DNA of 64,000 nucleotides from Bacteroidia bacterium (GTDB lineage: Bacteria > Bacteroidota > Bacteroidia > Chitinophagales > Chitinophagaceae): NCBI GenBank assembly GCA_030426665.1, contig JAUHYD010000002.1, positions 303,687-367,686 on the forward strand, given 5' to 3'. Shown one piece after another: positions 39,126 through 47,360 of the stretch (positions are counted from its first letter, which is position 1; the number at the start of each line of letters is the position of its first letter). The notes below the pieces were generated by a model. That model had not been told where the DNA came from, did no database searches, and saw nothing but the letters and a program-made list of their open reading frames with translations. The position numbers were made by a program, and so were the translations under genes.

Positions 39126-39557
39126 ATGGTCAGCATTGCAATAGTAAATGGTCCGAACCTCAATCTGCTTGGTAGTCGTGAGCCGGAGGTATATGGCGCT
39201 ATTTCTTTCGAGGAGTTCCTTACCGGTTTGCAAGAGCGGTTCCCGGACGTAGCTATACAATACTACCAGAGTAATGTAGAGGGTGAACTGATAAACTACC
39301 TGCACGGTTGTATCGGAAAGGTGGAGGGGGTCATTCTAAATGCAGGAGGATATACCCACACGAGTGTGGCACTTGCAGATGCTATTGGGGGTATTGACAT
39401 ACCTACGATAGAAGTGCATATATCTAATGTGTTCGCCAGAGAGGAATACCGTAAAACATCTTATATCGCAAGCCGTTGTCGTGGTAGTATCAGCGGACTT
39501 GGGCTGGAGGGATATGCGCTTGCCCTGCAATTTCTTACAAGAAATCAGGTTCATTAA
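39126..39557 (+). CDS. aroQ: type II 3-dehydroquinate dehydratase
   Basis: A 143-residue shikimate-pathway enzyme. It starts MVSIAIVNGPNLNLLGSREPEVYG with the catalytic Tyr23, and has NAGGYTHTS with the base-network His, and EVHISNVFAREE. It is downstream of mqnE by 37 nt and probably in the same unit. Confidence 0.95.
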   Translation: MVSIAIVNGPNLNLLGSREPEVYGAISFEEFLTGLQERFPDVAIQYYQSNVEGELINYLHGCIGKVEGVILNAGGYTHTSVALADAIGGIDIPTIEVHISNVFAREEYRKTSYIASRCRGSISGLGLEGYALALQFLTRNQVH

Positions 39558-39677
39558 GCTACTGTTATTCATTGTATTCACGCCTGAACCGTTGCTTGAA
39601 ATAGCCTTGCAAAACTTGTTGTTTAAAAATATGTGGCTATCGTTCAAAAATAGTTTTTAATTGTCGTCCCGCTTATA

Positions 39678-39685
39678 TAATTTTG
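39678..39685 (+). promoter_or_regulatory. Bacteroidota -7 promoter box (TAATTTTG) for tRNA-Ser
   Basis: Exact TAnnTTTG match, with 5 nt between it and the first base of the tRNA, so the precursor has a very short 5' leader. The second, damaged tRNA copy lacks this box. Confidence 0.6.
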
Positions 39686-39690
39686 CCCTC

Positions 39691-39775
39691 GGAGAGATGG
39701 CAGAGTGGTCGATTGCGATAGTCTTGAAAACTATTGACTGTAACAGGTCCGGGGGTTCGAATCCCTCTCTCTCCG
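39691..39775 (+). tRNA. tRNA-Ser(UGA)
   Basis: An 85-nt class II tRNA. The acceptor GGAGAGA pairs with TCTCTCC, the anticodon arm is ATAGT-CTTGAAA-ACTAT with anticodon TGA, and the T arm is GGGGG-TTCGAAT-CCCTC. The long variable arm suits serine. CCA is not encoded. The gene is followed by an intrinsic terminator and marks the left edge of the accessory segment that ends with a damaged copy at 47361. Confidence 0.95.
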
Positions 39776-39780
39776 CTCTC

Positions 39781-39812
39781 AAGGCTTCACAGAAATGTGA
39801 GGCTTTTTTTTT
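39781..39812 (+). terminator. tRNA-Ser terminator, repeat copy 1
   Basis: AAGGCTTCACA-GAAA-TGTGAGGCTTT, an 11-bp stem with two wobbles and a GAAA tetraloop, then a T-run. The same hairpin recurs at 45925 and 47452. Confidence 0.8.
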
Positions 39813-39840
39813 GGCATTCTGCCACAAACGAGTGTATTTT

Positions 39841-39932
39841 GATTAAAGTCAGTCGGGAGACTGACCACCGGGTAAGTCGAAGTCGGGAGACTTCGCCTAT
39901 CGGAGTGCAGAGTGTCTCTGCTTTTTACGGTT
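39841..39932. repeat. tandem GGGA-loop hairpin repeat, copy 1
   Basis: Two hairpins in series: GTCAGTC-GGGA-GACTGAC (39848-39865) and CGAAGTC-GGGA-GACTTCG (39878-39895). They follow the GATTAAA tract. A third hairpin, GCAGAG-TGT-CTCTGC plus TTTTT (39907-39926), looks like a terminator. Related copies are at 41221 and 45985. Confidence 0.65.
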
Positions 39933-40883
39933 ATGCTTTTTACTTCGTTGTGTTTAAAAGCTACGATATCAGATAGTTCTGATATCGTAGCTTTTAATGG
40001 GGCCATTATCAAGGTTCGAGGAGTTAGCTCCTATGAAATGAAACTGACGGCACAAGCACAGATATTTAATTTGGAGTGCAGTATGGGAGATGCATTTCGT
40101 CTTGGCGCGGGGCTGGCTACTGACTACTACCTCCCTAGGTATGCGTCATTTCATGCAGCATATATCGGCTCCTACTTCAATATACAAAAGCTACACGCTA
40201 ATACGCTGGCAAAAGGAGAAAATAAGCTCAAAGGTTTTTCCCTTTTTGAAGTAGGTGGCAGACTACATATATCCGATCGTAATGGACTCGCCCGCCATAA
40301 ACTAATCCTTTCTCAGCACACAGATTATGTAATTGGGGGAACCGTCACTACAACCAGATACTTGAAGGCTAAGTTTCCATGCAGGCGGATTTTTGCGTTG
40401 CGTGGCGGACTCTATCTCAGCAATGCTCCTGTATCTACGGATATGAACAAGAGTGAACTAGCTGTCGGCACATATGGCGGAGTTAAGACAAAAGATGGCA
40501 CGGTACTTTCTAATGTGTATTTTACGAATGCCTATACCAAGGGTGTATATCTTGGTCTGTGCGACCTTTTCAATATGAGTGTGCGGACATCATATGGCGG
40601 TAGTAACTACAACTCGAGTTTGCTTCGCGAGCTATACGTAGATGTGATACTTGCTAGTACATCCTTCGATCCTTTTTCGGTAGGGGGTGTCTCGTATGAA
40701 GTTGTCCCTAATACCACCGGTAGCTTTCAGACATCGAATATGGGCTGGCGCGCAGGTAAGAAAATGATGTTTACCCGCAGAACTGTCAATTTGGCTTTTA
40801 GCCTTGAAGTTGGTAGCAGACCAGGTGTATACAAGGCGGGAGCTTATTTCGGTTGTGGTATGAGCGTTGCATTTGTGAAGTAA
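39933..40883 (+). CDS. hypothetical envelope protein, probable beta-barrel
   Basis: A frame of about 316 residues that I do not recognise. Alternating hydrophobic and polar stretches rich in aromatic and Gly residues (GAGLATDYYLPRYASFHAAY, FSLFEVGGRLHI, GAYFGCGMSVAFVK at the end) suggest an outer-membrane beta-barrel, but only by pattern. The start is uncertain: GTG 39912 sits within a terminator-like hairpin, ATG 39933 gives MLFTSLCLKATIS as a weak signal peptide, and ATG 40038 would begin after a perfect 18-bp palindrome. I use 39933. It may have been joined to the repeat upstream. Confidence 0.5.
   Translation: MLFTSLCLKATISDSSDIVAFNGAIIKVRGVSSYEMKLTAQAQIFNLECSMGDAFRLGAGLATDYYLPRYASFHAAYIGSYFNIQKLHANTLAKGENKLKGFSLFEVGGRLHISDRNGLARHKLILSQHTDYVIGGTVTTTRYLKAKFPCRRIFALRGGLYLSNAPVSTDMNKSELAVGTYGGVKTKDGTVLSNVYFTNAYTKGVYLGLCDLFNMSVRTSYGGSNYNSSLLRELYVDVILASTSFDPFSVGGVSYEVVPNTTGSFQTSNMGWRAGKKMMFTRRTVNLAFSLEVGSRPGVYKAGAYFGCGMSVAFVK
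39956..39995. repeat. perfect 18-bp inverted repeat
   Basis: AAAAGCTACGATATCAGA and its exact complement (39978-39995) around TAGT. It lies in the 5' end of the hypothetical envelope gene. Flanking T and A runs on both sides make it look like a bidirectional terminator. Confidence 0.75.
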
Positions 40884-41512
40884 GACGGAGGTGCCTGAGT
40901 AGTTCAGGTATTGAGGTGCACTTTAGCTTTCGCAACGCCTATGTTACAGAAAAGGGATTACACCTTCTGTAATCCTACTCCCGAGGCGACAGGCGATATT
41001 GTCTGTTGTCGTTGTTTGGGATCCACAGTTTTTTCATTTGTTTTAATTTGTGTTTCTTCCGAATCTTGATTTTGCCTATCTTTATCGGTTTTTTTGTTCC
41101 TGGGTTATTTTTTGATAACTCTATGTAAATCAATATTTTGTAAAATTCGGTGAGTGTATTCACTCTCATTTCTTGCCCGCATTTTGCTGCTTTGTCCGTT
41201 TTGCTTAGAGTTTGTTCGGTTGAGATTAAAGTCAGTCGGGAGGCTGATTGCCGGGAGGTCGAGGTCGGGAGGTTCCGTCCATTGGGATTAATTGTGTATA
41301 TCGATTGTAATGCTTAATTGTATTGTTGTCAACGCTATATAGTTGTCGCAGCACTTGCCCTAAGTGGATTCGTGACTTCGAATTGTAGTGTTATATCGAA
41401 CATAATTGAAATAAAATATTATCTTTAATAATACAAAGGTGAATTTGGAGTGAGTTTTGCTCGATTATTTAAAGATAAAATACGGTAAAGTGGAACTCAA
41501 AAGGATACAAAT
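40884..41512. other. 629-bp gene-free stretch with hairpins and repeat copy 2
   Basis: It holds the hairpin GGATTACA-CCTTC-TGTAATCC (40955-40975) and a hairpin repeat at 41221-41280. A 64-residue Lys-rich frame on the minus strand (40975-41169) has no coding signs and was not accepted. Confidence 0.45.
41221..41280. repeat. tandem GGGA-loop hairpin repeat, copy 2 (diverged)
   Basis: Starts TGAGATTAAAGTCAGTCGGG as the 45985 copy does. Both hairpins are kept, mostly through G-U pairs (AGTC-GGGA-GGCT and GAGGTC-GGGA-GGTTCC). Confidence 0.6.
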
Positions 41513-43333
41513 TTGAAAAGCAGAGCCATAGCCGTACTTCCGTTCATGAATATGAGCACCAGTGTTGATAACGAGTACTTCAGTGATGGAATCACAGAGG
41601 AGATTATAAATGCGCTGGCAGGAATTGATGGAATTAAGGTGACGTCCCGTACGTCTTCGTTCTTTTTCAAGGGAAAGAATATTCCGATTACGGAAATAGG
41701 CAGGCAACTGAACGTGGCTACTATTTTGGAGGGTAGCGTCCGATTGTCAAAAGATGTGGTAAGGATTACGGCTCAGCTGATTCAGGTAGAAGAAGATTTT
41801 CATTTTTGGTCAGAAACCTGGGATAGGAAGTTAGATGACATCTTCGCAGTACAGGATGAAGTATCTATGGCTGTTGCTGAAAAGACACGTGAACACATTG
41901 GTCACTTTGAAATTGGTGCAATTTCGCACAGAAAGAATAGTGATGTCGGTGCCTATGAGCTGTATTTGAAAAGCAGGTCCAATTTCTATAAATTTCAGAA
42001 GAATGACATTCTTTTTGCCATTGACCAAATTCGTGGGGCAATAGCCTTGGAGCCAACATGCCCCTTTTATCATGCATCCGAAGCTATATATTATGGATAT
42101 TTGGGGTTGATTAATGCAGTACCCGTTCAGGAGGCTTTTGCGATATCGAGAGCTGCTGCAGAAAAAGCGATTCAGCTTGATTGTACTGACCCTGAGGCAA
42201 ATTACTCAATCGGAATGGTTAGCTATTTTTTCGAGAAAGACTTAGACATGGCTCAATCTTATCTGAATCTGGCTTTAAAATACCGTCCAAATTATGTCAA
42301 CGCTCTGTTAGGCGGATCGGTAATAGATGTGTTAACAGATCATCCGGATAGGGCTATCGAACGAGTAAAAAAGGCGATAGAAATAGACCCACTGTCACCG
42401 ACTAACATATATTATCATGCGGCTGCATTGCTCCGACTAGGGAGGTATGAAGAGTCGCTGGTTGAGGTGAATGCTATTTTGAAATTAGTCCCACATCATA
42501 CTAACTCTTACTGTTTGAAAGGTACTATTCTAACACGTCTTAAAAAATATGAGGAGGCACTTGCACACTATGAAGCAGTGCCATTGAACCCCGATAAAAC
42601 TGAAGTATATTATGCGGGAATCGGCATCGTATATGCGACCATGGGCAATCTTTCCATGGCAAAAGAATACTTGTCGAAAGTGTTGCTTGCAGCGCAAAAT
42701 CTGCACGTAGCGTCCGAGGAAAATGCTGTTGTGATAATCAACATATACTTGGGGAATCTTGACCTTGCATTTGAAGAAATCGCCAACGACATTCAAGCCA
42801 AAAAGTACTATCTGAACTTTTACAAAGAAAACCCCGCTTTGAATCTTTTACTGGGAGACCCCAGATATAAAATCTTCGATAGGGTATTCAAAACCGACGG
42901 CATATCTTTCCAATCTGAACAATCCGGTGAAACGAAACTGTTGTCTGGTCTGAGTGAAGAACCGGTGAACAAAAAGAAGTCATTGTTGGAGGCGGGTGAT
43001 GTGGAGACTAGTCGTAGTCAGTTACTTAAGTATATGGAAGTAGCATCCCCTTTTTTAGATCCGGATTTATCGCTCCGCGCCTTAGCCAATGTTTTAGATA
43101 TGCACCCAAATCAACTTTCATGGCTACTCAATGAACGTCTCGGTAAAAATTTCAATGAATTTATTAATCACTATCGTGTTGAAACTTTTAAAAAATTGGC
43201 GAAAGACCCTTCCAACGCTAATGTCACTGTTTTAGGGTTGGCATACGATAGTGGCTTTAACTCCAAAACGGTCTTCAATACTTACTTCAAAAAAGAAACT
43301 GGTCTTACCCCTAAGCAGTTTTTGAAAGGTTAG
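41513..43333 (+). CDS. TolB-like/TPR/AraC-type transcriptional regulator
   Basis: A 606-residue one-component regulator. Residues about 4-115 resemble the TolB-like/adenylate-cyclase-associated domain (AVLPFMNMSTSVDNEYFSDG, ATILEGSVR, WSETWDRKLDDIFAVQDEVS). Several TPR helices follow (about 130-430), and the last 110 residues are an AraC-type double helix-turn-helix (LSLRALANVLDMHPNQLSWL, NVTVLGLAYDSGFNSKTVFN, FKKETGLTPKQFL). The start is TTG 41513, preceded by AAGGATA as ribosome site; it retains the conserved AVLPF strand. Unlike similar proteins it has no preceding membrane segment. It probably regulates the genes directly downstream. Confidence 0.85.
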   Translation: MKSRAIAVLPFMNMSTSVDNEYFSDGITEEIINALAGIDGIKVTSRTSSFFFKGKNIPITEIGRQLNVATILEGSVRLSKDVVRITAQLIQVEEDFHFWSETWDRKLDDIFAVQDEVSMAVAEKTREHIGHFEIGAISHRKNSDVGAYELYLKSRSNFYKFQKNDILFAIDQIRGAIALEPTCPFYHASEAIYYGYLGLINAVPVQEAFAISRAAAEKAIQLDCTDPEANYSIGMVSYFFEKDLDMAQSYLNLALKYRPNYVNALLGGSVIDVLTDHPDRAIERVKKAIEIDPLSPTNIYYHAAALLRLGRYEESLVEVNAILKLVPHHTNSYCLKGTILTRLKKYEEALAHYEAVPLNPDKTEVYYAGIGIVYATMGNLSMAKEYLSKVLLAAQNLHVASEENAVVIINIYLGNLDLAFEEIANDIQAKKYYLNFYKENPALNLLLGDPRYKIFDRVFKTDGISFQSEQSGETKLLSGLSEEPVNKKKSLLEAGDVETSRSQLLKYMEVASPFLDPDLSLRALANVLDMHPNQLSWLLNERLGKNFNEFINHYRVETFKKLAKDPSNANVTVLGLAYDSGFNSKTVFNTYFKKETGLTPKQFLKG

Positions 43334-43360
43334 TTCTCCAGCTAAATCATGTCGCTTTTT

Positions 43361-43402
43361 GTTCGGAATTGTAATTCCGAACAGCTTTCTATGATTCCGA
43401 AC
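43361..43402. promoter_or_regulatory. inverted repeat GTTCGGAATT, candidate operator or terminator
   Basis: GTTCGGAATT-GT-AATTCCGAAC (43361-43382) is a perfect palindrome after a T-run, and ATTCCGAAC occurs again at 43394-43402. It lies between the AraC-type regulator and the next gene. The repeated half-sites suggest a binding site; a terminator role is the alternative. Confidence 0.4.
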
Positions 43403-43527
43403 TTCTGCGGTCGGAAGTCAATGCATCTTTACATTCAGAAATGAAACACAATTGCTAACGATGGCATTGCAAACCCATTTGTCAGTTTAATATCACATAG
43501 AGGTAAAACAAAATATCAAATTTAATC

Positions 43528-44154
43528 ATGAAAACTAAAGGCATATTGTTTACGGGTTTATTACTTATTCTTGGAGCGCAGAATGGTTTCTGTAGAAAAG
43601 ATGTACATCCGGATGTTAGCCCTGAAGGCAAAACGCAAGGGGCATTATCACGTTTTATCTATAATGAGAAGGTCGCCTTGAAGGTTGACTACTTCGGGGA
43701 GTTGGTGCTGCATCCCGGCCTTTGCTTAGGGGTGGATTATACATTGATAAGGAAGAACCTGGTAATCGTCCACTGGGACTCAGAATTTGGCGGTTATTGG
43801 CATAAATGGAACAATTCCGCGTTGTTTCTCAAAACAAGTATTGGTACGCGATTTCCTATCAAGTCGATGTTCGTTGATCTGAATCTGGGCGCCGGCTACA
43901 TGCATTCTTTTGTCGCAGGTACTATTTATCAAAAATCTTCAGATGGTGGCCTTGAAAGAGCAGCGAACCGGGGTCATTCTCATTTTATGCCCGGCACTTC
44001 ACTATTATTTGGCTGGGCTGGTAACAAAAAGAAACAGCATCCCTGGAGTTTTCATATCGGGGCCGAAATTTATTTGCAATCATCGTTCAATCACATTTTC
44101 CTACCTCATGCTGCCGCAAAGGTTGGCTTTACATACAAATTCAAAGAACAATAA
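43528..44154 (+). CDS. hypothetical envelope protein
   Basis: A 208-residue protein I do not recognise. A signal peptide (MKTKGILFTGLLLILGAQNGFC) precedes a mature part of amphipathic, aromatic-rich strands (GVDYTLIRKNLVIVHWDSEFGGYWHKW, VDLNLGAGYMHSF, and a C-terminal VGFTYKFKEQ ending) typical of small outer-membrane beta-barrels. It is 2 nt upstream of the lipoprotein hydrolase and is certainly in its operon. Confidence 0.72.
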   Translation: MKTKGILFTGLLLILGAQNGFCRKDVHPDVSPEGKTQGALSRFIYNEKVALKVDYFGELVLHPGLCLGVDYTLIRKNLVIVHWDSEFGGYWHKWNNSALFLKTSIGTRFPIKSMFVDLNLGAGYMHSFVAGTIYQKSSDGGLERAANRGHSHFMPGTSLLFGWAGNKKKQHPWSFHIGAEIYLQSSFNHIFLPHAAAKVGFTYKFKEQ

Positions 44155-44156
44155 TT

Positions 44157-45188
44157 ATGAGACGTTTAGTTGTAGTCATTGCACTATCTATTTCTTTTAT
44201 GATGAGCTCCTGTCAAAAGGAAAAATTCTACAAAGGAGACCACTTCTTTATCAGCAATGCTGGCGCAGAAATGCCTGTATATGTGAAAGGTAATATCGAG
44301 TCCGGTGTTTTTATACTCTTCTTGCATGGAGGGCCCGGAGGGAGTGCTTCGCTGCCCTCGTTTATGCCAGTGTCAAAAGAGCTGGAAGGCAATTATGCAT
44401 TTGTGTATTGGGATCAGCGTGGGTCGGGGCTAGCGCAAGGAAACCCGGACCCAAGTACGTTTACCGTTGAACAATTTGTGGAAGACCTTGATTTGGTTGT
44501 TGAAGGCATCAAACTGAGACACAATAATCCTAAGATTATATTTTATGGAATTAGCTGGGGCGGTGCCTTAGGTAGCGCATATTTGAGTACCGGCAATAAT
44601 CAACAAAAAATTGATGGATTTATATGCATGGATAGCGGTCACAATCTCCTTGAAGGGATACCTAAATCGGTCATATTTGTTAAAAATTATGCGCAGAACC
44701 GAATTGATGCAGGCATCAACGTGCCCTATTGGACGGAAGCACGGGATTGGTGTGCAACTGTTCCTGATATGACGGTCAAGGAAAACTATTTTAAATACGA
44801 TGAATACCTGATTAATACAAACGCATATCGCAAGGACCCCAATCAAAATGTGCAAGGACCGGAAGTTGGCGCCTGGGGGGCAATGAACTCCTATCTGTCT
44901 TTATCCATCTTCTTTAATGGTAGATATCTAGCACCAAGGTTCAATATATTAGAGCTGAATCTCAGTAAGGAAATGGCAAAAATCAAAATTCCAACGTTGG
45001 TCATTTGGGGAAGGCATGATGGTGTGAATACCATTGAGATGGGGTTTGATGCATTTAATAGCATAGGTGGTTCAGGGTTTACTAATAAGCAAATGGTAAT
45101 ACTTGAAAATAGCGCACATGAAGGGTATATGGAAGAGCCGGAACTATTTAAAAGCGCTTTCCGGCGTTTTGTAAACAATCTTCGATAA
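44157..45188 (+). CDS. lipoprotein alpha/beta hydrolase, prolyl-iminopeptidase-like (S33)
   Basis: A 343-residue protein with a lipobox (FMMSSC, Cys19). The mature part has the S33-family signatures HGGPGG (57-62), WDQRGSG (85-91) and nucleophile GISWGG with Ser133, plus GRHDG (acid) and SAHEGY (His) near the end. S33 enzymes remove N-terminal proline or act as other hydrolases, and the exact substrate is unknown. Lipid-anchored, so periplasmic or outer-membrane. It follows the envelope protein gene by 2 nt. Confidence 0.85.
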   Translation: MRRLVVVIALSISFMMSSCQKEKFYKGDHFFISNAGAEMPVYVKGNIESGVFILFLHGGPGGSASLPSFMPVSKELEGNYAFVYWDQRGSGLAQGNPDPSTFTVEQFVEDLDLVVEGIKLRHNNPKIIFYGISWGGALGSAYLSTGNNQQKIDGFICMDSGHNLLEGIPKSVIFVKNYAQNRIDAGINVPYWTEARDWCATVPDMTVKENYFKYDEYLINTNAYRKDPNQNVQGPEVGAWGAMNSYLSLSIFFNGRYLAPRFNILELNLSKEMAKIKIPTLVIWGRHDGVNTIEMGFDAFNSIGGSGFTNKQMVILENSAHEGYMEEPELFKSAFRRFVNNLR

Positions 45189-45267
45189 TTGTAAGACATA
45201 TCGAACCCCCGATCGACGAAAAAACTTCATAACGGTACAACATTAGAATAATACAATACCAATAAAA

Positions 45268-45669
45268 ATGGAAAAAATAGACAAAAAAATAATACTCTCC
45301 ACGCTGTGGATATTTCTGGTAGTGAATTACATTTTTTGTGATGTCTTTACCTTGTTTTATGCACCGAATCTCCATCAATTTTTAACAGGGTTTGTTGGTG
45401 GCATGGAACTAACACAGGGCTTCTTACTAACTTTTGCAATAATCATGGAGTTCGCAATGGTCATGATAGTCTTGTCAAGAGTTTTGAAATATACTCTAAA
45501 CCGTTGGTTTAATATCGTTGGAGGACTTGCATTCACATTAGTTCAGGCCGGAACATTAATTGGTGGCGACTTCACTATTCATTACCTCTTTTTTAGTTTA
45601 ATAGAAATATCAACAACACTATATATCGCCGGGCTGGCGTGGAGTTGGAAATACAACAAAGCAGTTTAA
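45268..45669 (+). CDS. small four-helix membrane protein, DUF6326-like
   Basis: A 133-residue protein with four hydrophobic segments (about 8-27, 44-68, 80-100, 105-127). The pattern YIFCDVFTLF and the layout resemble DUF6326 proteins (my recognition, not searched). Function unknown. It lies 79 nt after the hydrolase and 15 nt before the next small gene, so the group is probably one operon. Confidence 0.65.
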   Translation: MEKIDKKIILSTLWIFLVVNYIFCDVFTLFYAPNLHQFLTGFVGGMELTQGFLLTFAIIMEFAMVMIVLSRVLKYTLNRWFNIVGGLAFTLVQAGTLIGGDFTIHYLFFSLIEISTTLYIAGLAWSWKYNKAV

Positions 45670-45684
45670 AAATTTACAGCAATT

Positions 45685-45864
45685 ATGAAAAATGAAAAGG
45701 GAACAGCATTGGGAGCCGCATTTGGCGTTGCAATTGGAAGTGTAATAGGTGTACTAACAGGTAACCTAGGTCTATGGATTAGTTTGGGAGTGGCTATTGG
45801 CGCGGGAATTGGTATTTCTTTCCGTCAAAAAATGAAAAATAAAGATGGTGATAAGAGCGAATGA
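45685..45864 (+). CDS. small glycine-zipper membrane protein
   Basis: A 59-residue frame (MKNEKGTALGAAFGVAIGSV at the start, FRQKMKNKDGDKSE at the end). The core has GxxxG-type repeats and two hydrophobic stretches that would pack as a glycine-zipper hairpin in the membrane. It lies 15 nt after the previous gene and has a charged tail. Confidence 0.65.
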   Translation: MKNEKGTALGAAFGVAIGSVIGVLTGNLGLWISLGVAIGAGIGISFRQKMKNKDGDKSE

Positions 45865-45924
45865 GTGAAATTACTTTTTGTTATGCTCTCACTCCTTCAC
45901 TGATCAATTTTGGATAAAGCCACC

Positions 45925-45952
45925 AAGGCTTCACAGAAATGTGAGGCTTTTT
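45925..45952 (+). terminator. terminator hairpin, repeat copy 2
   Basis: AAGGCTTCACA-GAAA-TGTGAGGCTTT followed by TT; identical stem to copy 1 at the tRNA. Here it follows the small-membrane-protein operon, with no tRNA. Confidence 0.75.
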
Positions 45953-45984
45953 GTTTTAGGGCATTCTGCTTCATACGAGCGTAT

Positions 45985-46020
45985 TGAGATTAAAGTCAGT
46001 CGGGAGACTTCGCCCATCAG
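45985..46020. repeat. GGGA-loop hairpin repeat, copy 3 (collapsed)
   Basis: TGAGATTAAAGTCAGTCGGG leads directly into AGACTTCGCC. It joins the first half of hairpin 1 to the second half of hairpin 2 of copy 1, as if the interval between the two AGTCGGGAGACT motifs was deleted. Confidence 0.6.
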
Positions 46021-46266
46021 GGCAGCGGAGAGTTGTGCTGTATTTTGTTGTAGGCTAAACCGGCGTATGGTGGGTGTACACGGCCCTGCGTCATGCCAAA
46101 TCCTTTTGAGAAGGTCTACCTCTCCTAAATCACAAAGACCCCTGAAAACGAATGAAGCTGTTTGGAGGACATGTTTTATCCGTTAGCCTTATAAGGTGCT
46201 ATGATAGAATGTGTCCTCTTCCGCAGCCTCGACCCAGGTTAAACGCAGACAAAATTGTAAGCGTTA

Positions 46267-47133
46267 CTATGCCAGTTGTGAAAACACCTGTTTTTCAATG
46301 TCCTGTATTACCTTTTCAACCGCTGTTAAGTCTGCAAGCCCTAATCCGTTCAAAAATCGTGTAAACTCTAAGGAACTTGTATGAACCTCTTTCCAAGTCA
46401 ATGTCACTCCGAAGCCCATAAGAGCTGAGGTACAAAAGTACGGGTCCCCGTTTGGCATGTTAACCTGCACATATATTGTGCCCTTCTGAGTTTCGAGGTT
46501 TATCCTAAGAATAATAACGTACCGTTGAATGCCTTGTAGGGTCACATACGGAAGTCGCACAGTTAGCATTTCGCTTACAAGGAATTTCTCTGCGCTTGTC
46601 AAATTCTGATCTCTCGATAGGTTTTCCAGAATCCTTTTGGGCCTGCCGCCTTCTAAGTCCTTTTTTGGATATAACGAATGAACAATCTTGGTGCCTCTAT
46701 ATAGTATGAGGACGAATTCCTGTGTCTCACCACTTGAACCTGTAAATCTTGCTGACTTGCCAACATGCTTCACAAATAGTTCCCCATCGGAATGCTCTTT
46801 TGTGTCTATTTCGCCATTTACGAAAACGTCATCTGCAATCATTACAAAGTCGCTTATGGGGATGGCCGAACCTGTGAACTTGCTTGGATTACCTTGCGCA
46901 CCTTTGCCAAAATGGTTAGCAAATGAGTAGTAACTATGCCTATTAAGAATGTGCTCCCAACCTGTATCCGCATTGCCATGAAAGTGAATCAATCCAGATG
47001 GAGAAACAGAGCGGACATCATACCAATTACTGGTCATTGCTGCCAATACTCTCATTCTCCATATGGGGTCTCTGGCTTTTGCATTTATATGCTCAATTAG
47101 CTCCTTAGTAAGATAATTCTTCTTCAAGACCAT
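46267..47133 (-). CDS. hypothetical protein, possible barnase/EndoU-like nuclease fold
   Basis: A 288-residue soluble frame. No signal peptide or membrane segment. The segment GWEHILNRHSYYSFANHF (residues about 58-75) and the later FVLILYRGTKIVHSLYPKK recall the conserved His-containing start and the closing strand of barnase-EndoU-colicin/RelE (BECR) nucleases, but this is a weak, pattern-level match. The C-terminal half (RLPYVTLQGIQRYVIILRIN) is unrecognised. It lies alone within the tRNA-Ser segment, divergent from the damaged tRNA copy. Confidence 0.6.
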   Translation of the reverse strand: MVLKKNYLTKELIEHINAKARDPIWRMRVLAAMTSNWYDVRSVSPSGLIHFHGNADTGWEHILNRHSYYSFANHFGKGAQGNPSKFTGSAIPISDFVMIADDVFVNGEIDTKEHSDGELFVKHVGKSARFTGSSGETQEFVLILYRGTKIVHSLYPKKDLEGGRPKRILENLSRDQNLTSAEKFLVSEMLTVRLPYVTLQGIQRYVIILRINLETQKGTIYVQVNMPNGDPYFCTSALMGFGVTLTWKEVHTSSLEFTRFLNGLGLADLTAVEKVIQDIEKQVFSQLA

Positions 47134-47360
47134 AATAACAATCGATTTGAAACACGGTATACGAGCAAACTAAGTTAGTGAAAATTCAAACGTGTGTCCC
47201 CGTAGTTAAGAGACGCTACGCAGCCCCTTGGTGGGCTGAAAGTCTGCTTTTGCCAATAAGCAGATTGTATTAGGGGCGAATTAAGTCATTGGCAATATTT
47301 GTTAACCGTACTCAGGAGGTCACACTCAAGTAATAAGCAAGTTTCCTTTGCGGTCACACA
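47134..47360. other. non-coding gap before the damaged tRNA copy
   Basis: 227 bp with no recognised gene. Unlike the intact tRNA, there is no exact TAnnTTTG box just upstream of 47361. Confidence 0.4.

Larger units (their letters stand above)
45865..46266. other. 402-bp non-coding stretch with repeats
   Basis: It carries terminator copy 2 (45925-45952) and hairpin-repeat copy 3 (from 45985). Beyond 46020 I see no gene or structure. Confidence 0.5.

Noticed and set aside
40975..41169. 64-residue Lys-rich frame on the minus strand
   Set aside because: AT-rich, low complexity, no recognisable start signal or family resemblance, and it overlaps a hairpin.
45878..46186. 102-residue frame over the terminator and hairpin repeat
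   Set aside because: It shares peptide fragments with frames at 39734 and 47404 only because all three cover the same DNA repeat; this is a repeat, not a protein family.
39776..47360. Classical integrative element with its own integrase
   Set aside because: No integrase, recombinase, transposase or mobilisation gene was found in the interval, so only a remnant or another mechanism can be proposed.
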